NCBI GenBank assembly: GCA_016295375.1
Contig: JAEDLI010000010.1
Location: forward strand, 1 to 40,168
Length of the DNA: 40,168 nucleotides
Source: Fibrobacter sp.
GTDB taxonomy: Bacteria > Fibrobacterota > Fibrobacteria > Fibrobacterales > Fibrobacteraceae
Direction of reading: 5' to 3'
The notes below the pieces were generated by a model, which made no database searches, was not told where the DNA came from, and saw nothing but the letters and a program-made list of their open reading frames with translations. This document shows, in pieces, positions 1-6,048 of the stretch (within the stretch, counting starts at the first letter, position 1; the number at the start of each line of letters is the position of its first letter). The position numbers and the translations under genes are program-made.

Positions 1-2132
1 CCCACAAGAATCGGGTCGGCCATGTCGTGCACGCGGGCCGTACCGTTCTCCTTCACGATAAGGATCTTGTCCTTTTCGCCGAATTCGCCGATGCGGTCGC
101 CCCTTCTCTGGGTGCTGATGAGTCCGGAGAGGGCGTCAAAGTACAGCACGCGGGCCCCAAGGGTGCTTACGCCCTTGCGGATGCGCTTGACTGTCTTGAC
201 CGGGTATTTGGTGACGATGTTGCCCATGGCGCCGCGGCCCTTCACCTCGATGGTGCTGAAATCCACTTCGAAGTTGAGCTTGGTGCGGGGGCGGGGCTTC
301 AGGGTCACTTCCACCACTTCGGCTTCGCCGTTCAGGTTGCTGGACATGTACAGCAGGCGGCTACCGGGCTTGTTCTTACCCATGTAGTAATCCTTGTCGC
401 GGGTCACGCCGCCTACGTTGAAACGCTTGATGTAGGCGGTGCCGTCCTTGCCGTCCTGGTGGATGACGTTGTAGATGTGGCGCTCGTCGTCCTTGTTGAA
501 CTTTTCCACGAGCACAATGTTCTTGCCCACGAAGTCCTTGTCGGAGACCTTCACCACCTTGAAGCTGCCGTCGGCCTTGAACACGATGAGGTCGTCGTAT
601 TCGGACACGTCGAAGAGGTATTCTTCCTTCTTCATGCCAGTGCCGAGGAAGCCTTCCTTGCGGTTCACGTAAAGCTTCTGGTTCGCAAGAGCCACGTGCA
701 CGGCGCTCACCTGGCCGAATTCCGCGATTTCCGTCTTGCGGTCACGACCTTCGCCGTACTTCTTGAGGATATTCTTGAAGTAGTTCACGGCGTAGTCGGT
801 GAGGTGTTCCTTGTTGTAGTTCACCTCTTCAATCTTCTTGTCCAGTTCTTCCAGGAATTCGTCGGCTTTTTTGCGGTCAAAGCGGCTGATGCGGCGGACC
901 GGAATTTCGGCCAGCTTCAGGATTTCTTCGCGGGTCACTTCCCGGCGGAGCTTGCGCACATAGGGCTTCAGGCCTTCGTCAATCAGCTGGACCATTTCGT
1001 CGTGGGTCTTCGCTTTCTTGATGACCTCGTAGACTTCCTTCTCGATGAAGATTTTCTCGAGGCTCGTCATGTGCCACTGGTCCTGCAGGTGCTTGAGCTG
1101 GTTGTCCAGTTCCCAGTCCAGCAGGTGCACCGTGTGGTCTGTGCTGAGCTTCAGGAGTTCCGTGGTGCTGCTGAATTTCGGCTTTTTGTCGATAATCACG
1201 CAGCTGTTGGCGGCTAATGTCGTCTGGCAGTCGGTAAACGCGTAGAGCGCGTCGATGACGACCTGCGGGTCGGAACCTGCCTGCAGGTGGATTTGGATTT
1301 CCACGTTTTCGGTGGTGTGGTCCACAATCTGCTTGATCTTGATTTTTCCCTTGTCGTTGGCCGCTACGATGGAGTCGATAAGGCTGTCGGTGGTGGTGCC
1401 GAAGGGAATTTCGCGGATGACCAGCGTCTTGTTGTCGAGCTTTTCGATGCGGGCTCGGACCTTCAGGCGTCCGCCGCGCTGGCCGTCGTTGTATTCGCTC
1501 ACGTCGATGATGCCACCCGTGTAGAAGTCCGGGTACAGCGTGAACTTGCGGCCGCGCAGGTAGTCGATGCTCGCCTGGCACAGTTCCTTGAAGTTGTGGG
1601 GGAGGATTGTGGTGGAAAGGCCCACCGCAATGCCGTCCACGCCCTGGGCCAATAGAATCGGGAACTTCGCGGGGAGCGTCACCGGTTCCTTGGAACGCCC
1701 GTCGTAGTTCGGAATCCATTCCGTAGTCTCGGGGTTGAACATCACGTCCAGCGCAAAGTCGCTGAGCTTGCCTTCGATGTAACGCGGGGCGGCAGCCTCG
1801 TCGCCCGTAAGCGGGTTACCCCAGTTACCCTGCGGCTCGATAAGCAGGTTCTTCTGGCCCATGTTCACGAGGGCCGTGTAGATGGAGGCGTCGCCGTGGG
1901 GGTGGTAGTGCATGGTGTCGCCCACGATGCCCGCCACCTTGTGGAAGCTGCCGTCGTTCATCTCGTACATGGTGTGGAGAATGCGGCGCTGCACCGGCTT
2001 TAAACCGTCCTCGAAGTAGGGCACGGCGCGGTCGAGAATCGTATAGCTCGCGTAGTCCAGGAACCAGCCGTTGTAAAGCTTTTCCAGGTGGTTTACGTTC
2101 GAAAGTCCTAAAGTTTTCTGTTCTTCGTCCAT
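1..2132 (-). CDS. parC: DNA topoisomerase IV subunit A (3' end outside window)
   Basis: This is the DNA-cleaving subunit of a type IIA topoisomerase, which decatenates and relaxes DNA together with ParE. The frame stays open from the ATG at 2132 to the window edge, giving about 710 residues with the C terminus missing. The breakage-reunion domain shows DGLKPVQRR (42-50), HPHGDASIYTALV (77-89) and the active-site tyrosine Y118 in APRYIEGKL. I call ParC rather than GyrA because the visible C-terminal part has no GyrA box (QRRGGKG) and because a ParE-like gene lies just upstream. Positions matching the quinolone-determining Ser and acidic residues are A82 and T86. No Shine-Dalgarno is visible before the start; a 7-nt periodic array sits there instead. 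The gap to parE is 148 nt and the two genes are probably co-transcribed. Confidence 0.93.
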   Translation of the reverse strand, partial: MDEEQKTLGLSNVNHLEKLYNGWFLDYASYTILDRAVPYFEDGLKPVQRRILHTMYEMNDGSFHKVAGIVGDTMHYHPHGDASIYTALVNMGQKNLLIEPQGNWGNPLTGDEAAAPRYIEGKLSDFALDVMFNPETTEWIPNYDGRSKEPVTLPAKFPILLAQGVDGIAVGLSTTILPHNFKELCQASIDYLRGRKFTLYPDFYTGGIIDVSEYNDGQRGGRLKVRARIEKLDNKTLVIREIPFGTTTDSLIDSIVAANDKGKIKIKQIVDHTTENVEIQIHLQAGSDPQVVIDALYAFTDCQTTLAANSCVIIDKKPKFSSTTELLKLSTDHTVHLLDWELDNQLKHLQDQWHMTSLEKIFIEKEVYEVIKKAKTHDEMVQLIDEGLKPYVRKLRREVTREEILKLAEIPVRRISRFDRKKADEFLEELDKKIEEVNYNKEHLTDYAVNYFKNILKKYGEGRDRKTEIAEFGQVSAVHVALANQKLYVNRKEGFLGTGMKKEEYLFDVSEYDDLIVFKADGSFKVVKVSDKDFVGKNIVLVEKFNKDDERHIYNVIHQDGKDGTAYIKRFNVGGVTRDKDYYMGKNKPGSRLLYMSSNLNGEAEVVEVTLKPRPRTKLNFEVDFSTIEVKGRGAMGNIVTKYPVKTVKRIRKGVSTLGARVLYFDALSGLISTQRRGDRIGEFGEKDKILIVKENGTARVHDMADPILV

Positions 2133-2143
2133 AATAATATAAA

Positions 2144-2185
2144 GTTACTAGTTACGCCCTACGGGCTAGTTAGTAGTTACTAGAG
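2144..2185. repeat. 7-nt periodic array, upstream of parC
   Basis: The dinucleotide TA recurs at exactly 7-nt steps (2146, 2153, 2160, 2167, 2174, 2181), while the other positions of each unit vary (for example AGTTACT, CCCTACG). The array ends about a dozen bases before the parC start codon, where a ribosome binding site would be expected. No known element is recognised. Confidence 0.7.
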
Positions 2186-2247
2186 CGGCTTCATGATTAC
2201 CACTAATTATTAAATAAAAAAACATAAAGCATCTTGTTCTTTGAATT

Positions 2248-2280
2248 ACTAGTAACTAGTAACTCAGAACTATTAACTCC
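2248..2280. repeat. 7-nt periodic array abutting the parE stop codon
   Basis: The trinucleotide ACT recurs at 2248, 2255, 2262, 2269 and 2276, an exact 7-nt period, in units such as ACTAGTA and ACTCAGA. The array runs up to the parE stop codon, read on the minus strand at 2281-2283. With the array at 2144-2185 it fills much of the parE-parC gap. No terminator is visible here, so read-through into parC is likely. Confidence 0.7.
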
Positions 2281-4131
2281 CTATAACTCTTCTACCGCCT
2301 CGGTTCTCAGGTTTTCGACGATGTAGTCCTGGCGGGCCTGGGTGTTCTTGCCCATGTAGTATTCCAGCAGCTTGCCGAGCGATGCGTCGCTTGGCATGGT
2401 GACGGTCTCCAGGTGCATGTTTTCGCCGATAAGCAGCTTGAAGTCCTCGGAGTCCATTTCGCCGAGGCCTTTGAAGCGCGTGATTTCCAAATCTTTCTTG
2501 TTGATTTCCTTCGCGGCCTTGTCCCGTTCTTCTTCGTCGTAGCAGTAGAAGGTCTTCTTCTTGTCCTTGCGGTTGCGCACGCGGAAGAGCGGCGCCTGCA
2601 ATATGTAGAGGTGTTTCTCCTGCACGAGTTCCGGGAAATACTGCAAGAAGAACGTCATCACCAGCAGGCGGATGTGCATACCGTCCACGTCGGCATCGGT
2701 GGCGATAATCACCTTGTCGTAGCGCAGGTCCTCGAGCCCGTTTTCGATGTTGAGGGCAGCCTGGAGCAGGTTCCATTCCTCGTTCTCGTACACGATTTTC
2801 TTGGAAAGGCCGTAGCTGTTCTTCGGCTTGCCGCGCAGGCTGAACACCGCCTGGGTCTTGGGGTTACGTGCCGTCGTGATGGTACCGGAGGCGGAATTAC
2901 CCTCGGTAATGAATATCATGGTCTCGCTCTTGAGCGGGTTTTTGGCATCGGTGAGGTGCACGCTGCAGTCACGGAGCTTCTTGTTGTTGAGGTTCGCCTT
3001 CTTGGCGCGCTCGTTGGCGAGTTTCTTGACGCCGGCCAGTTCCTTGCGGAGCTTTTCGTTCTGCGTGATGCGTTCCAGGAGCTTCTTGGCCGTATCCTCG
3101 TTCTTGTGGAGGTAATTGTCCAGCTCGCGGGCCACAAAGTCCACAATCCAGGTACGGAGCGCGGGGCCGTTGGGGGCCGTGGTGGTGCTGCCCAGCTTTG
3201 TCTTGGTCTGGGATTCAAAAACCGGTTCCTGGATGCGCACAGAAACAGCACCCACGATGCAGTTGCGCACATCGGATGCGTCGTATTCCTTCTTGAAGTG
3301 GTCGCGCACGCCCTTTACGAGTCCCTCGCGGAATGCCGCCTGGTGGGTACCGCCCTGGGTGGTGTGCTGGCCGTTCACGAAGCTGAAGTAGTGTTCGCCT
3401 TCCTGGTTCGAGTGGGTGATGGCAAACTCGATATCTTTGCCTTTGCAGTGGATGACCGGGTAGCGGATGGTGTCGTCGGTGCGGCTGTGGAGCAGGTCCA
3501 AGAGTCCGTTCGGGCTATTGTAATCCTTCCCGTTCATCACCAGCGTGAGCCCATTGTTCAGGTAGGCGTAGTTCCAGATTTTCTCTTCCATGTAGGCGGG
3601 GAGGAACCGGAAGTTCTTGAACAGGTCGTTATCGGGCTCGAAGTAGATTTCGGTGCCGTTTTTCTCGGTGGTGGAGGTAATCTTGAAGTCCTTCACCAGA
3701 ATGCCCTTGCTGAATTCGGCGCGCTTGACCTTGCCGTCGCGGAAACTTTGTACGATAAACTTTGTAGAGAGCGCGTTCACCGCCTTGGTACCCACGCCGT
3801 TCATGCCCACCGACTTCTGGAAGGCTTCGGAATCGTACTTGCCGCCCGTATTCATCTTCGACACGCAGTCGATGACCTTCTCCAGCGGGATGCCGCGGCC
3901 GTAGTCGCGCACGCGGCAGCTGTGGTCTTCCATGTCGATTTCAATTTTTTTGCCCGCGCCCATGGCGAACTCGTCAATGGAGTTGTCGATAACCTCCTTC
4001 GCGAGCACGTAGATGCCGTCGTCGGGGCTCTGTCCGTCGCCCAGCTTGCCGATGTACATACCGGGGCGGAGCCTAATGTGTTCGTACCAATCTAGAGTCT
4101 TGATGCTGTCCTTGTCGTACTTTACAGCCAT
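2281..4131 (-). CDS. parE: DNA topoisomerase IV subunit B (ATPase subunit)
   Basis: This is the ATPase subunit of topoisomerase IV, 616 residues, the usual length for FCB-group ParE. The GHKL ATPase domain shows the catalytic glutamate E46 in KEVIDNSIDE, the DYGRG turn (76-80) and a GMNGVGTKAVNAL lid (109-121). The transducer carries QTKTKLG (308-314). The TOPRIM domain has E410 in ITEGNSASG, where most relatives have EGDSA, and the metal-binding DADVDG (479-484). There is no long GyrB-type insert. The start MAVKYDKDSI fits the family. parC follows on the same strand after 148 nt that contain two 7-nt periodic arrays and no terminator, which suggests a parE-parC operon. Confidence 0.95.
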   Translation of the reverse strand: MAVKYDKDSIKTLDWYEHIRLRPGMYIGKLGDGQSPDDGIYVLAKEVIDNSIDEFAMGAGKKIEIDMEDHSCRVRDYGRGIPLEKVIDCVSKMNTGGKYDSEAFQKSVGMNGVGTKAVNALSTKFIVQSFRDGKVKRAEFSKGILVKDFKITSTTEKNGTEIYFEPDNDLFKNFRFLPAYMEEKIWNYAYLNNGLTLVMNGKDYNSPNGLLDLLHSRTDDTIRYPVIHCKGKDIEFAITHSNQEGEHYFSFVNGQHTTQGGTHQAAFREGLVKGVRDHFKKEYDASDVRNCIVGAVSVRIQEPVFESQTKTKLGSTTTAPNGPALRTWIVDFVARELDNYLHKNEDTAKKLLERITQNEKLRKELAGVKKLANERAKKANLNNKKLRDCSVHLTDAKNPLKSETMIFITEGNSASGTITTARNPKTQAVFSLRGKPKNSYGLSKKIVYENEEWNLLQAALNIENGLEDLRYDKVIIATDADVDGMHIRLLVMTFFLQYFPELVQEKHLYILQAPLFRVRNRKDKKKTFYCYDEEERDKAAKEINKKDLEITRFKGLGEMDSEDFKLLIGENMHLETVTMPSDASLGKLLEYYMGKNTQARQDYIVENLRTEAVEEL

Positions 4132-4243
4132 TTCTTACCTTTCAAAACAAAAAAAATGCCTTTTTTCGCCAATTTTAAGAAATTTCGCGAGATTTCTTGC
4201 GGAAAATGCCCGGACTCGCGGCTCCGGTCCGCCCTTTGCCCCC

Positions 4244-4249
4244 AATATA
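4244..4249 (-). promoter_or_regulatory. Possible -10 element for parE
   Basis: TATATT on the minus strand lies about 112 nt upstream of the parE start. No -35 hexamer stands at normal spacing (a TTGACA lies only 11 nt upstream), so the call rests on the -10 alone. The 4132-4369 region separates divergent parE and the thioesterase gene and holds nothing else I recognise. Confidence 0.3.
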
Positions 4250-4329
4250 GCAAAAATTTTTGTCAAAGAGTGACAATTTGTGCAGTATCCGTTTTCTTGC
4301 TGGTTTTTTCTAAAAAGGTGGGGTATTGC

Positions 4330-4337
4330 TATATTTA
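4330..4337 (+). promoter_or_regulatory. TATATTTA -10-type element upstream of the thioesterase gene
   Basis: TATATTTA lies 32 nt before the ATG at 4370. The same octamer precedes several other genes in this window at similar distances. The -35 region is T-rich without a clear hexamer. Confidence 0.5.
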
Positions 4338-4369
4338 AACGGCCCGTTTTTTGATTTTAGGGAGGAGTT

Positions 4370-4804
4370 ATGGCTATTGCGATGGAAGAGACGGTGAACC
4401 CCATGCAGTTTACCCAGGTGTTCAAGGTGACGCCGGAGATGATTGACGACAACCACCATTTCAACAACGTGTGGTCCGTGCAGTGGATTCAGGACATCGC
4501 CATCGCCCACTCCGAATCGGTAGGCGGCACCGCCCTCATGAAAAGCCTTGGCGCCGGCTGGATGATCCACGTGCAGCACATCGAATACAAGAACCAGGCG
4601 TTCCTGGGTGACGAAATCAGGGGCACCACCTGGGTGGCTGCCTACGGCAAGGTGGCCACCATTCGAAAGTGCAAGTTCGAGCGGGTGTCCGACGGCAAGG
4701 TGATTTTCGAATCCGAGACCCAGTGGGTGCTGGTGGACCTGAACCGCGGCCGCCCCATGGCCATTTCCGACGAGATGAAGAAGTTGTACGTAGAAGGGGC
4801 GTAG
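4370..4804 (+). CDS. Hot-dog fold acyl-CoA thioesterase (4HBT/YbgC-like)
   Basis: The 144-residue protein has the length and layout of a single hot-dog thioesterase. Near the N terminus, MIDDNHHFNNVWSVQWIQDI matches the conserved start of the hot-dog helix in YbgC/4HBT and plant-type acyl-ACP thioesterases, where Asp/Asn/His residues line the active site. It is followed by the strands around HIEYKNQAFLGDEI and the typical C-terminal ...DLNRGRPMAIS. The likely role is hydrolysis of acyl thioesters in the cytoplasm; the substrate cannot be told. GGAGGAG at 4361-4367 supports the ATG at 4370, although the second Met at 4382 is possible. No partner gene lies nearby. Confidence 0.8.
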   Translation: MAIAMEETVNPMQFTQVFKVTPEMIDDNHHFNNVWSVQWIQDIAIAHSESVGGTALMKSLGAGWMIHVQHIEYKNQAFLGDEIRGTTWVAAYGKVATIRKCKFERVSDGKVIFESETQWVLVDLNRGRPMAISDEMKKLYVEGA

Positions 4805-4881
4805 GGGGAAGCCTCCCCCTCGGCAAAGCCTGTAGTCTTTGCCTACCCCCTCTCCTAGGGGCTCCGCCCCTAAAACCCCGT

Positions 4882-4933
4882 AAGGCGAGCGTAAAACCAA
4901 TCGTGCTCGCACGAAATGGTTTTACCGAGCCGC
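4882..4933 (+). repeat. Hairpin element, copy 1 (conserved flanks and loop, variable stem)
   Basis: GTAAAACCA (4891-4899) pairs with TGGTTTTAC (4917-4925), and inside it TCGTGC pairs with GCACGA around the tip. The left flank GGCGAG, the tip GCTCGC and the right flank CGAGCCGC recur in the hairpin behind tex (12655-12696), but the stem sequence there is entirely different. The tip is also complementary to both flanks, so alternative folds are possible. Confidence 0.6.
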
Positions 4934-4962
4934 AAGGGTTTCTGTAACACCCCACACCCACC

Positions 4963-4990
4963 TGTCATGCCGGGCTTGTCCCGGCATCAC
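4963..4990 (+). repeat. GTCAT-type palindromic repeat
   Basis: GTCAT is followed by a hairpin TGCCGGG-CTTGT-CCCGGCA (4968-4986) and ATCAC. This is one of at least ten related palindromic repeats in the window. Confidence 0.65.
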
Positions 4991-5091
4991 CTTTTTATTT
5001 GGGAATTCTTTAAATTGTATTGTCTATTTTATGAATTTTTATTCAAAAAAGGGATTTATAAAAAAAAATGGCATTTTTGTATTGTTAAATA

Positions 5092-5120
5092 TTGCATTTC
5101 TTTAAAAAATAACATATATT
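5092..5120 (+). promoter_or_regulatory. Sigma70-type promoter of the TIGR02147 gene, possibly giving a leaderless mRNA
   Basis: TTGCAT (5092-5097), a 17-nt spacer and TATATT (5115-5120) form a good promoter. The expected start point, about 7 nt after the -10, falls at or next to the ATG at 5128, and no convincing Shine-Dalgarno is present, so the transcript may be leaderless. Confidence 0.6.
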
Positions 5121-5127
5121 CCCAGGT

Positions 5128-6048
5128 ATGCGGCCCATTACCGAATACCAGGATTATCGCGCCTACATCGCCGATTATTACGCCTACAAGAAGCGTACCT
5201 CGGCCTTTAATTGGCGTGAATTTGCGAAACTTGCCGGATTCGGTTCTCCCGTGTACCTGAAACAGGTGGCCGAGGGCAAGTTTAACCTGAGTGAATCTGC
5301 CGTTGCCCGCGTGGCCGCCGCCATGAACCTGGTGGGTTACGAGGTGGATTACTTTGGCTCCATGATCGCCTACGCCCACGCAAAGACTGAATCCGCTCGC
5401 CACGAGAACTTCGCAAAAATGGTGGCCATCGCCGAAGAGAACAAGGTGGAGGTGGTGGGGGCGGAGTCCTTCAAGTTCTTCGACTCCTATAAGAACGTGC
5501 TGTTGCGGGAACTGGCGCCTGCCATGCCCAACGCCCGCCCTATGGACATGGCTAAGGCTTGCAGGCCAGAACTCTCTGCGGCAGAAGTGTCCGACGCTCT
5601 CAAATTCTTGGTAAAAAACGGCTTCCTGACCAAGGACAAAAACGGCAATTACAGACAGTGCACCAAGTCTGTGAAGATGGATAATTCTACGGCGAAGTCC
5701 CTGGCCGCCACGGAACTCCAGCGCCAGATGGGTGAACTAGCCTTCTCTGCCATGGATTATCCGAAAACGGAGCGAGATATGACGGGCCTTACTCTCGGTA
5801 TGTCCGAGAAATGCTACGCCGAGGTCGTCAAGGAACTTGCAGAATGTCGCCGTCGGATTGTGGCGTTGGTGCAAAGCGATTCCGTCGTCGAAAAAGTGTA
5901 CCGCCTGAACATGCAACTGTTCCCCATGGCGAGTATCGAGTCTTGTCATTGCGAACCTCGAAGAGGCGAAGCAATCTCCGACCAAAATTTCAAACACCAT
6001 AAAGGTTTAATCAAAAAACACCCTTCTCCCCCAAGGAGGAAAAAATGA
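5128..6048 (+). CDS. TIGR02147 family (Fibrobacter paralogous family) putative regulator
   Basis: The 306-residue protein has the family's typical opening, MRPITEYQDYRAYIADYY, then SAFNWREFAKLAGFGSP and LKQVAEGKFNLS (about 29-60), which resembles a helix-turn-helix. The DUF4423-like remainder follows to about residue 270. This family is strongly expanded in Fibrobacter and is thought to be regulatory; the target is unknown. The start is fixed by the family N terminus, not by a ribosome binding site. The last roughly 35 residues (from SCHCEPRRGEAIS) do not look like the family: they are encoded by a palindromic repeat at 5945-5978 and by the leader of the next gene, including its Shine-Dalgarno. 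The stop overlaps the next start as ATGA. I infer that the original stop was lost when the repeat entered. Confidence 0.85.
   Translation: MRPITEYQDYRAYIADYYAYKKRTSAFNWREFAKLAGFGSPVYLKQVAEGKFNLSESAVARVAAAMNLVGYEVDYFGSMIAYAHAKTESARHENFAKMVAIAEENKVEVVGAESFKFFDSYKNVLLRELAPAMPNARPMDMAKACRPELSAAEVSDALKFLVKNGFLTKDKNGNYRQCTKSVKMDNSTAKSLAATELQRQMGELAFSAMDYPKTERDMTGLTLGMSEKCYAEVVKELAECRRRIVALVQSDSVVEKVYRLNMQLFPMASIESCHCEPRRGEAISDQNFKHHKGLIKKHPSPPRRKK
5945..5978 (+). repeat. GTCATTGCGA-type palindromic repeat inside a coding sequence
   Basis: The unit GTCATTGCGAACCTCG...GCGAAGCAATCTC is an inverted repeat with ends GTCATTGCGA and GCAATCTC. It lies in frame in the 3' end of the TIGR02147 gene and encodes CHCEPRRGEAIS. 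A sibling copy lies at 6131-6166 in the next gene. Confidence 0.75.
6035..6039 (+). promoter_or_regulatory. Strong ribosome binding site of the FISUMP lipoprotein gene
   Basis: AAGGAGG at 6033-6039 stands 5 nt before the ATG at 6045. It fixes that start although the encoded signal peptide is unusually long. It also lies within the frame of the upstream gene. Confidence 0.85.

Larger units (their letters stand above)
4805..5091. other. Hairpin-rich intergenic region without a gene
   Basis: The 323-nt gap between thioesterase and the TIGR02147 gene has no coding frame I can support. In order it holds a G-run/C-run hairpin (4804-4819), a GGCAAA/TTTGCC hairpin (4822-4843), a GC hairpin AGGGGC-TCC-GCCCCT (4857-4871), a large two-tier hairpin (4882-4933, listed separately), a GTCAT-type palindromic repeat (4963-4990) and an AT-rich stretch leading to the next promoter. 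The hairpins may end thioesterase transcription, but none has a proper U-tract. Confidence 0.6.

Noticed and set aside
2136..2141. TATATT as the parC promoter
   Set aside because: It ends only 3 nt before the ATG, so the transcript would start inside the gene, and no -35 is at usual distance.
2144..2283. CRISPR array
   Set aside because: Repeats here are 7 nt with no constant 24-40 nt repeat and no unique spacers, and no cas gene is near.
2413..4095. Long plus-strand open frame (560 codons) opposite parE
   Set aside because: It mirrors a clear ParE gene, its translation is rich in His, Val, Leu and Ala as expected of the complement of GC-rich codons, and it has no ribosome binding site.
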